A stretch of DNA of 64,000 nucleotides from Ktedonobacter racemifer DSM 44963 (GCF_000178855.1 NZ_ADVG01000001.1:1612001-1676000); one strand, 5' to 3'; shown: positions 42,684-52,526, counted from the first letter of the stretch. Notes: generated from the sequence alone by a model not told the origin. Made by a program: numbers and translations.

Positions 42684-42722
42684 AGAGTACCGAGCGCTGC
42701 TGAGAGCAGCGCTCGGTACTCT
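42684..42722 (+). terminator. Terminator hairpin
   Basis: AGAGTACCGAGCGCTGCT pairs with its complement around a 3-nt loop; there is only a short T run. It separates the MFS remnant from miaB. Confidence 0.6.
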
Positions 42723-42930
42723 GTACAATTGACATCCAATTGACATCTAATGCGATGAACGTTGGCGATAAAAAGAGGCTTTCACGGACGGCTACGGGCA
42801 CAAAACAAGCTTGCTAGACAAAGCTTCAGCAACGCTGTATAATACCGTCTCTAGAGAAGGGTGTGCAAGAGTATTTTTGTGATCAATATGATCAATGACT
42901 AGCAATCACGCTCGAAGAGAGGCATGTTAG

Positions 42931-44439
42931 ATGACCACGACAACTATCCCACGCGGGAAATATCACATTTGGACGGTTGGCTGTCAGATGAATCAGGCCG
43001 ACTCGCAGCGTATTCAGACGATGCTGGAGGGGATGGGCTGGGAAGAGGCAAATATGGATCAGGCGAATCTCGTGGTCCTCAATACTTGTAGCGTACGTAA
43101 GGCTCCCGAGGAGAAGGCCCACAATCAGCTCGCGCTGCTCAAATACGCCAAGGAGAAGCGCGACGATTTGCTGGTAGCGCTCATGGGCTGCATGATTGGC
43201 AATCAGAAGACCATTGATGAACTGAGCAAGCGTTATCCACATATTGACCTTTTCATGAAGGTTGAGCAGGCTGACATTCTGCCACGCTTCCTGGAGGAGC
43301 GCTGGACCCCGATCTCTGGCGCTGGCTGCCTCGATATTGAGTTCATGCCAAATGAGGAGGCGCTCTCTGAGCAGGCGCAGCGTCTCACCACACTGCCAAA
43401 TGAGCCACAGACGCCGACCTTCGCCACCTCTTTTTCACGCTCGGGGAAACGTACCGTGCTACCGATGGCGATTACGCCCAAGCCCGGCGAGCGCATCGCA
43501 CACTATCCCACGAAGATTGAGCCGAAGAAGGCCAGCCCGACCGCATGGTTGCCTATCGTGCTGGGCTGTAACAAGGTGTGTACCTACTGTATAGTACCGT
43601 ACCGCCGTGGACGCGAGCGCAGCCGTCCCATAGATGAGTTGATGATAGAGGCTCGCTTGCTGGTGGAGAAGGGGGCAAAAGAGGTCACGCTGCTGGGGCA
43701 GACCATTGAATCCTATGGCCTGGATCTGGCGAATCAGCCAAACCTGGCGGACCTGATGACGAGCTTGAGCGAGATCGATGGCCTGGACCGCATTCGCTTT
43801 ATGACCTCCTATCCGCGCTATATGACGGATAGCATGATCGAGCGTATGGCCAGCCTGCCCAAGGTCTGCGAACACCTCAATATTCCAGTCCAGGCGGGCC
43901 ATAACGATACGCTGAAGCGCATGAAACGCGGCTATAGCATCGAGGAATACTACGAGAAGATCGACCGTGTCCGTGAGCTCTGGCCGAATATCTCCCTCTC
44001 GACAGATGTCATTGTTGGCTTCTGCGGCGAGACCGATGAAGAGTTTCAGACAACCCTGGACATGATTGAGCGCGTGCGCTTCGATGTTGTACACGTCGCC
44101 GCCTACTCAGTACGCCCGGGAACAGTCGCGGCACGCTGGGAGGATGATATTCCCCTGGTGGAGAAGAAGCGCCGCCTGCACGCGGTGGAAGAGGTCCAGA
44201 GCAAAATCGCCCTGGCGATCAATCGGCAGTACCTGGACAAGATCGAAGAGGTACTGGTCGAAGAAAGCAATGAGACCCATGGACGCCAGCAGTGGAAGGG
44301 ACGCAACCGGGCCAACAAGCTCGTCTTCTTCCCGCAACCCGAGGAGGGGCAGCAGCCCATCCAGATTGGCGATCTCGTCAATGTGCGCATTGAACGGACC
44401 ACACCCTGGTCCCTTCAAGGTTGCGCTGTTGAGGTATAA
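42931..44439 (+). CDS. miaB: tRNA-2-methylthio-N6-dimethylallyladenosine synthase MiaB
   Basis: A 502-residue radical-SAM methylthiotransferase. The N-terminal domain has GCQMNQADSQ, NTCSVR and the Cys of MGCMIG for the second iron-sulfur cluster. The radical-SAM triad is Cys213-Cys217-Cys220 (GCNKVCTYC). A C-terminal TRAM domain (EEVLVEESNE onwards, then GDLVNVRIERTTPWSLQG) binds tRNA. The enzyme adds the 2-methylthio group to i6A37 of tRNAs reading UNN codons. A stretch of about 60 residues between the first domain and the SAM cluster (near 130-200) is longer than in E. coli. It is followed by a TPR gene 61 bp downstream. Confidence 0.93.
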   Translation: MTTTTIPRGKYHIWTVGCQMNQADSQRIQTMLEGMGWEEANMDQANLVVLNTCSVRKAPEEKAHNQLALLKYAKEKRDDLLVALMGCMIGNQKTIDELSKRYPHIDLFMKVEQADILPRFLEERWTPISGAGCLDIEFMPNEEALSEQAQRLTTLPNEPQTPTFATSFSRSGKRTVLPMAITPKPGERIAHYPTKIEPKKASPTAWLPIVLGCNKVCTYCIVPYRRGRERSRPIDELMIEARLLVEKGAKEVTLLGQTIESYGLDLANQPNLADLMTSLSEIDGLDRIRFMTSYPRYMTDSMIERMASLPKVCEHLNIPVQAGHNDTLKRMKRGYSIEEYYEKIDRVRELWPNISLSTDVIVGFCGETDEEFQTTLDMIERVRFDVVHVAAYSVRPGTVAARWEDDIPLVEKKRRLHAVEEVQSKIALAINRQYLDKIEEVLVEESNETHGRQQWKGRNRANKLVFFPQPEEGQQPIQIGDLVNVRIERTTPWSLQGCAVEV

Positions 44440-44500
44440 TTAGCGAGCTATAGACAATGAGCAGATTAAATAGCAAATTCACAGGTGGAGGTGTCGTTCG

Positions 44501-45319
44501 ATGACGCAAACACTATCATCGGAAGAGAAGATCCGACTCAAAAAACAGTGGACTGATCAGGCGATAAAACAGGCCCAGGAGGGTTTGTGGGACGAAGCTG
44601 TTCAGACCAATAAAAACGTTTTGAATATTTTCCCCACAGAGCCTGACGCCTATAATCGTCTGGGTAAGGCTTACAGCGAGCTGGGGCAGTACCAGAACGC
44701 ACATGATGCCTACTCGCAGACCTTAAAGTATAGCCCGGCTAATGCCATTGCCAGGAAGAATGTTGACCGCCTGGCTCTGCTGATTGAGCAGGAAGGGCCG
44801 GTCTCTGCCCGTGGGAGAGAGCGGATTGATCCGCGCCTCTTTGTGGAGGAGAGGGGCAAGACCGTGGTAACCGAGCTGGTCAATATCGCCGCAGGCTCCA
44901 TCCTGGCGAAAGTTGGAGTTGGCGATGTCGCGCAACTGCACATCAATGGCCATACCCTTCAGGTACGCAACTCGGAGGAGGAGATTATTGGGCAGGTCGA
45001 GCCACGCCTGGCCAACCGCATTATTGAGTTTACACAGGGTGGCAACCGCTATGTCGCTGGCATCCAGGCAGTGGAAAACAGGCATGTACGCATTATTATC
45101 CGCGAGGTGTACCAGCATCCCAACATGTTTGGTAAGGTGAGCTTCCCCTCGCAGGGCAGTGGCGACACGATCCGCGCGTACATTAAAGACTCGATGCTGC
45201 GCCTCGACCGTGATGACGATGAAGATTTCTCGAACGAGGACGAGTACTACGATAGCGGTGATGAGAGCGAGGAGACCGAAGACGTGGAGTTCGACGGCAA
45301 CCTCGACTCTGAAGAATAA
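44501..45319 (+). CDS. TPR protein with acidic tail
   Basis: A 272-residue protein; ATG 44501 follows GGAGGTG. Residues 10-90 form two to three tetratricopeptide units (AYNRLGKAYSELGQYQNAHD). The middle (VVTELVNIAAGSILAKVGVG, then QVEPRLANRIIEFTQGGNRY) is a beta-rich domain I do not recognise. The last 40 residues are almost all Asp, Glu and Ser (DDDEDFSNEDEYYDSGDESE), a disordered acidic tail. No signal or membrane helix. It probably is a scaffold protein; it is cotranscribed with miaB or has its own promoter in the 61-bp gap. Confidence 0.75.
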   Translation: MTQTLSSEEKIRLKKQWTDQAIKQAQEGLWDEAVQTNKNVLNIFPTEPDAYNRLGKAYSELGQYQNAHDAYSQTLKYSPANAIARKNVDRLALLIEQEGPVSARGRERIDPRLFVEERGKTVVTELVNIAAGSILAKVGVGDVAQLHINGHTLQVRNSEEEIIGQVEPRLANRIIEFTQGGNRYVAGIQAVENRHVRIIIREVYQHPNMFGKVSFPSQGSGDTIRAYIKDSMLRLDRDDDEDFSNEDEYYDSGDESEETEDVEFDGNLDSEE

Positions 45320-45395
45320 ATACGACCGCGCGCCATAGATGCGTAGAGTTTTTTCATAGTCTAGAAGCATGTAAGCGCGTCCCTATTGAGAAAAG

Positions 45396-47027
45396 TTGAG
45401 TCCCGTGAGTAACATGAGCAGTCTCTTACCATCAGCTTCATCGGCCTCAGTCCGAAATATTCTGACCCTGCTCGACTCACGGGATGCTCATTTAGTAGCG
45501 GGAGCAGGAGGACAGGAGCGTCGCGTCACCTGGGCGAGTCCTATGCGCGTGCGTCTCCCTGCATTTGAGAGTGTGCAGGGTGGCGAAATTGCCCTCCTGA
45601 CCCTCTCACAGCTCCGCCGCTTGAACGAAACCCTTCCCCATCTCCTAAATAGCCTTCACCAAGCGGGCGTATCCGCCGTAGCGGTAGGCGCAGCCTCCAG
45701 CGAGGCCCTGGGCGAGGAGTCGCTCGCCTTTGCTGATCAGCATAACTTGCCGCTCATTCTCCTCCCGGCCAATGCTCAGATAGAAGAGATTGCCCGCGAG
45801 ATTATCTACTTTGTGGTCAGCTTTCGCGGCGAGATCGAGCGCCAGGCAACCGAGATAGCCCATCACCTGATGCAACTGAGCGTCCAGGGAGTAGGTGCCC
45901 AGGGCATCTGTGACTATCTGGCCCAGCACCGGCAGAAATGGGTTGTCGTAGAAGACGCCGAACATGAGATCCGTAACCAGGGCGTTCCTCCCGAACGCCA
46001 GTCATTACCTCTGACCATACACCTCAATGACCAGGCGCTCAGGCAACAGGGGCTGACACGCGTGGCCGAGCCGATTATGATTCGCCATGAGGCGGTTGGC
46101 TATATCTCCCTGATTGGGGAAGAGAATAACTTTGACTACCTGGAACGCATCATCCTACGCCAGGTAGCCCCTATTCTCGCCATGGAGGTTGCCCGTGAGC
46201 GAGAGCGTAATGAGGTAGAGAATCGCTACCATGTCGAGGCGTTTACCAATATCTTACAGGGGCGTTATCAGCAGCCGGAAGAGGTGCTAGCAAGGGCACG
46301 TATTTTAGGCTATGACCTGGCCGTTCCCCAGGTGGTCGCCGTTTTTGAGATTGCTTCCACAGAGGCGGCACCCTCCACACATAACTCAACCCTCCCCCAG
46401 TGGAGCAGGCGTGTGCGAGATGAGCTACAACGCGTCTGGCCTGGCTGCTGGGTGCTTACAGAGACGCGGCGCCTGGTGGCGTTGCTGCCACTGAGCACAC
46501 CAGGAGAGAAGAGTAGCGGCGCAGGCGAAGGTGAGATCTATGAGCGCCTCCAGCGCGTGGAGACACGTCTGCGCATCGAGGGACACACACAATGCTCCTG
46601 CGGTATTGGGCGAACCTCGCAGCAGCTTCAGGGCATTCCACAGTCGTACCGCGAGGCGCAACAGGCTCTGGAGATTGGCAGCCGCCTCTTCGGTGAAGGC
46701 AAGCTACACTCCTTCTCGCGGCTAGGTGTCTACCGCCTGCTCTTCCACCTGGATGGGCATAACGAACTCAATACCTTCTACCAGGAAACGCTTGGTCCCC
46801 TGCTCAACTCAGATAGCCGCAACGATGGTACGCTACTCGAAACGCTAGAATGCTTCTTCCGCTGCAATGGCAATCTGAGCGAGACCGCACGCACCATGCA
46901 CCTGCACCGCAACTCACTGCTCTATCGCCTCGGGCGTATCGAGGAACTGCTCGGGCACTCTTTGGAGGACGCGGAACTGCGCCTCTCGCTCCAGATCGCC
47001 CTCAAGATTCACCACTTGCGTAAGTAG
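45396..47027 (+). CDS. PucR-family transcriptional regulator
   Basis: About 540 residues. Start is uncertain between TTG 45396, GTG 45405 and ATG 45414. An N-terminal PucR ligand-sensing domain (about 15-150; TLLDSRDAHLVAGAGGQERR, EEIAREIIYFV), a central CdaR/GGDEF-like domain, and a C-terminal helix-turn-helix (SETARTMHLHRNSLLYRLGR, near 505) give the classical layout. PucR proteins are usually activators of purine, allantoin or amino-acid metabolism genes; the effector is not visible here. It is convergent with sua5; only 20 bp separate the stops. Confidence 0.88.
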   Translation: MSPVSNMSSLLPSASSASVRNILTLLDSRDAHLVAGAGGQERRVTWASPMRVRLPAFESVQGGEIALLTLSQLRRLNETLPHLLNSLHQAGVSAVAVGAASSEALGEESLAFADQHNLPLILLPANAQIEEIAREIIYFVVSFRGEIERQATEIAHHLMQLSVQGVGAQGICDYLAQHRQKWVVVEDAEHEIRNQGVPPERQSLPLTIHLNDQALRQQGLTRVAEPIMIRHEAVGYISLIGEENNFDYLERIILRQVAPILAMEVARERERNEVENRYHVEAFTNILQGRYQQPEEVLARARILGYDLAVPQVVAVFEIASTEAAPSTHNSTLPQWSRRVRDELQRVWPGCWVLTETRRLVALLPLSTPGEKSSGAGEGEIYERLQRVETRLRIEGHTQCSCGIGRTSQQLQGIPQSYREAQQALEIGSRLFGEGKLHSFSRLGVYRLLFHLDGHNELNTFYQETLGPLLNSDSRNDGTLLETLECFFRCNGNLSETARTMHLHRNSLLYRLGRIEELLGHSLEDAELRLSLQIALKIHHLRK

Positions 47028-47047
47028 CCTGCCACGGGGCGACGAGG

Positions 47048-48130
47048 TTAGCAAGGGATGAGTTTGCCGCCGGTGGCTTTGAGCAGGCGGTCGCGAATGG
47101 CGAGACCAAGGCCCGTTTCAGGGAAGGCGCGACAGAGGATCACATCGACCCCGGCGTCTTCAAGGGTGCGCAGGCCGGCGAAGAGGCGCGAAGCAACCTT
47201 TGTGGAATCCTCTTCACTCCCAAGAACATACATCGAGGCGCCACTGGATTGAAAATACGCCACATCTTCATCGGCGATCAAGACGCCCACGGTCTTGCCC
47301 TGGCGCTGAAGACGCTGAAGCTCCAGCAGCATGGCGTGGCGCATGGACATGGATGCGCCTTCAAAGAGGAAGGCGGGCACACGAGGCGCATAGTGAATCA
47401 ACATCTGCCCGGGCGATTTCTGCGCCTCGACCTCATGTGCGAGATCAGGATTAGCGAGCGAGCGAGCGCGTGGCGGCTGCACCTGGGGAAGAAGGACGCG
47501 CAATGCCTCCAGGCTCACACCGCCCGGTCGAAGGATCGTTGGCAGCTCTGAACTCATATCGAGAATCGTAGACTCGACCCCGACAGTACTGGCTCCACCA
47601 TCGAGAATCAAAGGGACACGTCCCTTGAGATCGGCCTCGACATGCTGCGCGGTCGTAGGGCTTACATGCATAAAGCGATTGGCGCTGGGCGCGGCAACAG
47701 GTGCTCCAAGGGCGCGAATGAGGCCAAGCGCGACTGGGTGAGAGGGCATACGGATAGCGACGGTATCCAGCCCCGAGGTTACGAGACGAGGCACACGTGG
47801 ATGAGCAGGGAGAACGAGGGTGAGAGGGCCAGGCCAGAAGTGGCGCATCACCTGCCGGGCCTGTTCGGAGATATCGCGCACGAGGTGCTCTATATCGGCC
47901 TCGGAGGCAATATGCACAATCAAGGGATCGCTATAGGGGCGCTCTTTGGCCGCGAATATCTTCTCAACAGCGGCTGGTTGCAGAGCCGCAGCCCCCAGGC
48001 CATACACGGTCTCCGTAGGGAACACGACAAGCTCGCCCGCACGCAGGAGGGTGACCGCGTGTGCCAGAACATGCTCTTCTGGTTGCCTGGCATTGATAGG
48101 TATAATTTCGGTTTGCATGGTGTGCATCAC
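47048..48130 (-). CDS. sua5: L-threonylcarbamoyladenylate synthase, Sua5 type
   Basis: About 355 residues. The YrdC-like domain (1-210) carries VFPTETVYGLGA and FAAKERPYSDPLIVH, binding ATP and threonine; APSANRFMHVSPTTAQHV and a VGVESTILDM segment follow. The C-terminal Sua5 domain (about 240-355; GQMLIHYAPRVP) is present, so this is the long form. It makes threonylcarbamoyl-AMP for the t6A37 modification of ANN-reading tRNAs. Several Met codons (48130, 48127, 48118) could be the start. Together with miaB it gives two tRNA position-37 enzymes in 5 kb. Confidence 0.92.
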   Translation of the reverse strand: MMHTMQTEIIPINARQPEEHVLAHAVTLLRAGELVVFPTETVYGLGAAALQPAAVEKIFAAKERPYSDPLIVHIASEADIEHLVRDISEQARQVMRHFWPGPLTLVLPAHPRVPRLVTSGLDTVAIRMPSHPVALGLIRALGAPVAAPSANRFMHVSPTTAQHVEADLKGRVPLILDGGASTVGVESTILDMSSELPTILRPGGVSLEALRVLLPQVQPPRARSLANPDLAHEVEAQKSPGQMLIHYAPRVPAFLFEGASMSMRHAMLLELQRLQRQGKTVGVLIADEDVAYFQSSGASMYVLGSEEDSTKVASRLFAGLRTLEDAGVDVILCRAFPETGLGLAIRDRLLKATGGKLIPC

Positions 48131-48280
48131 AATGAAACTCTCTCTCCCGACATAGCTTCGACATATATTGAGAGAGATTATAGCATGTTATGGTTGAAGG
48201 TGAATAGAATAGGGCTACTCCTCAAGCTAAATCACAGAGGGATGAGCGGCAAAAGGATAGCCCAAATAGGATAACATGCA

Positions 48281-48309
48281 TTGACAAAGCGAGAAAAGAT
48301 GCCTATGAT
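48281..48309 (+). promoter_or_regulatory. Near-consensus sigma-70 promoter upstream of iscB
   Basis: TTGACA (48281-48286) and TATGAT (48304-48309) are separated by 17 bp. Transcription would start near 48316. It could drive the IscB omega-RNA, and may have been the promoter of purU before the iscB element came between. Confidence 0.65.
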
Positions 48310-48315
48310 AGAGAC

Positions 48316-48566
48316 TGCAACAAGGCATACTGCCCTATTGAGAGGCGGGGAACGGAATAGTTCCTAAAAATCTAGCGTTGTATTGCGCCGGGTTGATGGA
48401 GCTAACAGCGAGCTACGGCAGCAGTTGGGATGGTCAGGACACCACGAGATGTTGCTCCAGTCTCGTGCCACTGTCGGATGCATTAAGGGTAGCGGAAACG
48501 TGAAGGTGTGCATTCCACAACAAGCTATTTCAACAGTCACGAGGGGCACCTTACTCCGAAAGGAGG
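48316..48566 (+). ncRNA. Candidate IscB omega-RNA
   Basis: The 250 bp between the promoter and iscB contain no ORF of their own but many short hairpins, such as GGAAC/GTTCC (48349-48364), GAGCT/AGCTC-like pairs near 48400 and CTCGTGCC near 48460. In IscB loci the guide RNA scaffold lies directly upstream of the gene and the guide is the first bases, from just outside the element. Here the guide would come from about 48316-48345. The limits are not determined. Confidence 0.55.
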
Positions 48567-48579
48567 GCTTAAAGCCAAA

Positions 48580-49815
48580 ATGTCAAACCATGTCTTTGTC
48601 GTCAATCACAATGGGCATCCCTTGATGCCCTGTCAGCCAGCAAAAGCGCGCAAGCTCTTGCGCGAAGGGCGAGCGACCGTCATGCGGCGTTCGCCCTTCA
48701 CGATCCAATTGGGCTGGGAGTGCGAAGAGCATGTCCAGGAGGTGGTTCTCGGTCTGGATAAGGGCAGCCATGTCACAGGCTTCTCCTGCATTGGCAACGG
48801 GCAGATCCTTTTGTCTGGCGAGATCCAGCATCGCCTGGATGTCAAGGACAAAATGCAGGAGCGCCGGAACAATCGACGCCATCGCCGAAAGCGCAAGTGG
48901 TATCGACCTGCGAGGTTTCTCAATCGGGCATCGAGCAAGCGGAGTGGGCGGTTGCCCCTGTCCATCAAGACGAATATCGAAGAGGTGATTCGTGTGGTGA
49001 AGCACCTGCCGCTTCCCATCAACGCCATTATCATCGAAGATGTGCAAGTCGATATTGCCCTTCTGGGCAATCCAACGGTACAAGGCTCTCACTATCAAGA
49101 CCCGACGCGGCTGGATGAGAACCTGCGCATTGCCTGTTTGATGCGCGATGGGTACGCCTGTCAGCACTGCGGCAAGCAAAAGGTACGTCTGGAGGCCCAC
49201 CACCTCATCTTCAAAGGAGAGGGCGGCAAGGATACGCTGACGAATCTGCTGACGCTGTGCGAGGCATGTCATAAGAAGCTGCATCAAGGCAAGATCCAGC
49301 TCAAGGTCGCGGGAGTCAGCGGGCATCTGGATCAAGTCGCCCAACGCACCATGCAGGGTAAGAGCTATTTGTATGCCACCCTGGGCGCATCCACCTCTCT
49401 CTCGACCCTCTTTGGCTACCAGACGGCCACCTTGCGCAAAGCCAGGGAACTGCCCAAAGCGCATGATGCGGATGCCCTTTGCCTGGCGACCTACGAGACA
49501 GGCAAACTAGTCCCGTATGACCGCGAGCATTTCTATAAGGTCTCATTTCGTCCTCGGCGAACGCGGCGGCGGTATCATACCCTGCCGCGCAAAGGGCAGG
49601 GGCGCGTCAGGTATCAGGTGAATGATGAGCTGGGAGGCTTGCGCAAAGGGTATATCGTGCGTGTGAAAGGAAGATACATCAAGCAGATCAACTCGATCTA
49701 CTCCAACGGATATGTGGCCTTTGCACGGGTAAAAGGAGAACCAAACAAGGCTCTTCCACGGGATTGTCAGTTACTGGAACGCGAGCGAACGATTCTGTGG
49801 GAAAAAGCGTCATAA
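48580..49815 (+). CDS. iscB: IscB RNA-guided nuclease, intact
   Basis: A 411-residue protein; ATG 48580 follows AAGGAGG. PLMP motif at 14-17, RuvC-I Asp60 (VLGLDKGS), an arginine-rich bridge helix (ERRNNRRHRRKRKWYRPARF, 94-113), RuvC-II Glu153 (IIIEDVQVD), an HNH domain with Cys194, Cys197, His207, His208, Cys227 and Cys230, and RuvC-III His295/Asp298 (KAHDADAL). The C-terminal region (FRPRRTRRRYHTLPRKGQG) is the TAM-interacting part. All catalytic residues of both nuclease sites are intact. IscB is the ancestor of Cas9 and cuts DNA guided by an omega-RNA. There is no tnpA nearby. It lies between sua5 and purU, both core genes. Confidence 0.93.
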   Translation: MSNHVFVVNHNGHPLMPCQPAKARKLLREGRATVMRRSPFTIQLGWECEEHVQEVVLGLDKGSHVTGFSCIGNGQILLSGEIQHRLDVKDKMQERRNNRRHRRKRKWYRPARFLNRASSKRSGRLPLSIKTNIEEVIRVVKHLPLPINAIIIEDVQVDIALLGNPTVQGSHYQDPTRLDENLRIACLMRDGYACQHCGKQKVRLEAHHLIFKGEGGKDTLTNLLTLCEACHKKLHQGKIQLKVAGVSGHLDQVAQRTMQGKSYLYATLGASTSLSTLFGYQTATLRKARELPKAHDADALCLATYETGKLVPYDREHFYKVSFRPRRTRRRYHTLPRKGQGRVRYQVNDELGGLRKGYIVRVKGRYIKQINSIYSNGYVAFARVKGEPNKALPRDCQLLERERTILWEKAS

Positions 49816-49894
49816 AACGCCAGAAAATCAAGAAAACGCCATATTCTCAGTCACTAGTTTTGATACTCTATTGCGTACGGTGGGAGGGCATTTG

Positions 49895-50758
49895 ATGTCT
49901 ATCACGAAGCCAACGATTACTCTGTTGATCTCATGTCCAGATCGTCCTGGCATCGTTGCCACAGTCTCAAACTTCATCTTTGAGCACCAGGGAAATATCG
50001 TCGAGTCGGCACAGCATTCAAGCAACCAGCAGGAGTGCCGCTTTTTTATGCGTGTGAGCTTTGCCGCGGAGGGCTTCAAGCTCTCGCCCACGGAGTTACG
50101 CGCGGCCTTCGCGCCACTGGCAGAAAAATTCCAGATGCAGTGGAGCGTCGCCTATTCGGAGCAGCGCAAACGCGTGGGCATTTTCGTCAGCAAGCTAGAT
50201 CACTGCCTGATAGACCTGCTCTGGCGCTGGAAGCACGGCGAGTTGCAGATGGATATCCCCTTTATCATCAGCAACCATCATCTGCTAGAGCCACTGGCAA
50301 AGATGTATGATGTTCCCTTCTATCACTTTCCCGTTGCTAAAGAGACGCGTACAGCAGATGAAAAACGCATACTGGAGTTCCTTGATGGCAAGGTAGACTT
50401 TTTGATTCTGGCCCGCTATATGCAGATCCTCGAACCCTTTTTCGTTGCCGCCTATCCCCACCGGATTATTAACATCCACCATAGCTTCCTCCCAGCTTTC
50501 GTAGGGGCCAATCCCTATCAGCGAGCATTTGAGCGTGGCGTCAAGCTCATCGGAGCCACCGCCCATTATGTGACCGACAATCTCGACGAAGGACCCATTA
50601 TTGCCCAGGATGTCATCCACTGTGATCACCGTGACAATACCGAAGACCTGGTCCGCAAGGGAAGCGATGTGGAGCGCAGGGTTTTAGCGGAGGCTGTGAG
50701 ATTACATACTGAGAACCGCGTACTCATTTACGAGAACAAGACATTGACCTTTGACTAG
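49895..50758 (+). CDS. purU: Formyltetrahydrofolate deformylase
   Basis: A 287-residue protein; ATG 49895 follows GGGAGGGC, while the TTG at 49871 lacks a ribosome site. An N-terminal ACT domain (LLISCPDRPGIVATVSNFIF, 10-85) is followed by a formyltransferase-like domain with FFVAAYPHRIINIHHSFLPA, the catalytic His, and VKLIGATAHYVTDNLDEGPI. The enzyme releases formate from 10-formyl-THF to balance one-carbon units. The iscB gene ends 79 bp upstream, so iscB stands in its promoter region. Confidence 0.93.
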   Translation: MSITKPTITLLISCPDRPGIVATVSNFIFEHQGNIVESAQHSSNQQECRFFMRVSFAAEGFKLSPTELRAAFAPLAEKFQMQWSVAYSEQRKRVGIFVSKLDHCLIDLLWRWKHGELQMDIPFIISNHHLLEPLAKMYDVPFYHFPVAKETRTADEKRILEFLDGKVDFLILARYMQILEPFFVAAYPHRIINIHHSFLPAFVGANPYQRAFERGVKLIGATAHYVTDNLDEGPIIAQDVIHCDHRDNTEDLVRKGSDVERRVLAEAVRLHTENRVLIYENKTLTFD

Positions 50759-50836
50759 ACAAGCATGTATAGTAGTCACGATTCTCTGACAGACACCCAT
50801 CATGCGCTTAGCCAGGACAGTAAAGAAAAGAAATAC

Positions 50837-52312
50837 ATGACTCAATCCGGTAAGAGAGAGAGCCTGCATACGCTCGAAAACTTTATCACAACACATATGG
50901 AGCGCTGGCGCACGCCAGGGCTGGCAATCGCCATCATAAAAGAGGGAGAGGTGCTCTATACGCAGGGCTTCGGCAAGCGAAACCTGGACCAGCAGCTCGA
51001 TGTGACGCCTGAAACGCGCTTCGCAATTGGGTCCTGCACCAAGGCCTTTACCACCAGCGCGATGGCGCTACTCGTGGATGAAGGGAAACTGGACTGGGAT
51101 CGGCCGGTAAAGGAGTATCTGCCCTATTTCAAGCTCCATGATTCCTATGCCAGCGAACACGTCACGCCCCGCGACCTGGTCACGCATCGTACAGGCTTAC
51201 CACGTCATGAATTGCTCTGGTATACCTCGGCACTCTCACGAGAAGAGCTCGTCAAGCGCCTGCAATACCTGCCACCCAATAAAAGTTTTCGCCAGGGATG
51301 GCAATACCAGAACCTGATGTATGTCGCGGCGGGGCACCTGGTAGAGGTCGTCGCGGGTCAGAGCTGGGAGAGCTTTGTGCAACAACGCCTCTTCGCCCCG
51401 CTGGGAATGACGGATAGCGTTTTTGATGCCGAATCGGCGCGCGCAACAGGGAACTACGCGTCTCCCTATCGCCAGGTAGGCGAAGACCTGGAGGAGATGC
51501 AATGGTATAGCAACTGGCAGACACTTGGGCCAGCCGGCAGTATCCATACCAACATCATCGATATGAGCAAATGGGTTCTTTTTCACCTGCAGCAAGGAGT
51601 CTATGATAGACAGCGCTTGATCTCACAGAAACAAATGCAGGAGATGCACACCCCACAGGTTTTAAAACCCGAAGAGCACAAATACCAAGAGCTTTTTTAT
51701 GATAGCTACGCCCTTGGCTGGTCGGTAAATACATACCGGGGAGAGACCCTGGTGCGGCATGGGGGCAATATCGATGGCTTCAGCTCGCTGACCGCGTTCA
51801 TGCCAGAGAAACAGCTTGGCCTCGTAGTCCTGACCAACCATAATAGCGGACCCGTCCAGAGTCTCGTCGCCTATTATGCTCTGGATTGCCTGCTAGAACT
51901 GGACACAGTAGACTGGCACACACGTTTTGAGCAAGAATATCGCCTGAGCGCGACAGAGAAAGAGCAGCGTCGCACAGCGCACAAAGCGGCACATATCGCA
52001 GAGACCCACCTCTCTCATGGGTTAGAGGCATACACCGGGGTATTTGAGCATCCAGGGTATGGATGCATCTCCATCACGCAGGAAGACACGAGGTTGCGCC
52101 TGCACTACAACGAACTAGACTTTGAGCTCCAGCACTATCACTATGATAGCTTCGAGCTACGTAGCACCAACTACGATCCAAATGTAAATCTCATCTGCTC
52201 CTTTGTCACCGATGCACGGGGAGAGATCTCAAGCTGCCTCCTACCACTTGAAGAAAGCCTACCAGCTTTTTCATTCGTACGGAGACAGGCGGAGCAAGCT
52301 CCTACCCGGTAA
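50837..52312 (+). CDS. Serine hydrolase, beta-lactamase class C fold
   Basis: About 490 residues from ATG 50837; an ATG at 50765 directly after purU is also possible and neither has a strong ribosome site. Motifs: SCTK (FAIGSCTKAF, nucleophile Ser), YQN (GWQYQNLMYVAAGHLVE) for the second motif, and HGG (VRHGGNIDGFSSL). Residues 400-510 form a C-terminal beta domain (YTGVFEHPGYGCISITQEDT) usual for the ampH/esterase-like branch. No signal peptide. It may act on D-amino-acid peptides or small esters. Only distant similarity to the 40727 protein. Confidence 0.85.
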   Translation: MTQSGKRESLHTLENFITTHMERWRTPGLAIAIIKEGEVLYTQGFGKRNLDQQLDVTPETRFAIGSCTKAFTTSAMALLVDEGKLDWDRPVKEYLPYFKLHDSYASEHVTPRDLVTHRTGLPRHELLWYTSALSREELVKRLQYLPPNKSFRQGWQYQNLMYVAAGHLVEVVAGQSWESFVQQRLFAPLGMTDSVFDAESARATGNYASPYRQVGEDLEEMQWYSNWQTLGPAGSIHTNIIDMSKWVLFHLQQGVYDRQRLISQKQMQEMHTPQVLKPEEHKYQELFYDSYALGWSVNTYRGETLVRHGGNIDGFSSLTAFMPEKQLGLVVLTNHNSGPVQSLVAYYALDCLLELDTVDWHTRFEQEYRLSATEKEQRRTAHKAAHIAETHLSHGLEAYTGVFEHPGYGCISITQEDTRLRLHYNELDFELQHYHYDSFELRSTNYDPNVNLICSFVTDARGEISSCLLPLEESLPAFSFVRRQAEQAPTR

Positions 52313-52526
52313 AAAAAGGGGCAGCGTCACTACTTTGTAGTAGCAATTCGATATACGTTATACGTAGAGCAGTAAGATAGTGTGTTTTTGACTATTATTC
52401 AACTACAACAGCCACAACAGCGCAAAATATACAAGCTGAACTTTGGTTGATAAAAACCTGATGGATATGATACTATTAGGTAAGGTAGTAACGGTTGATA
52501 AGCTCAACTATAAAAGGACTCCCCCA

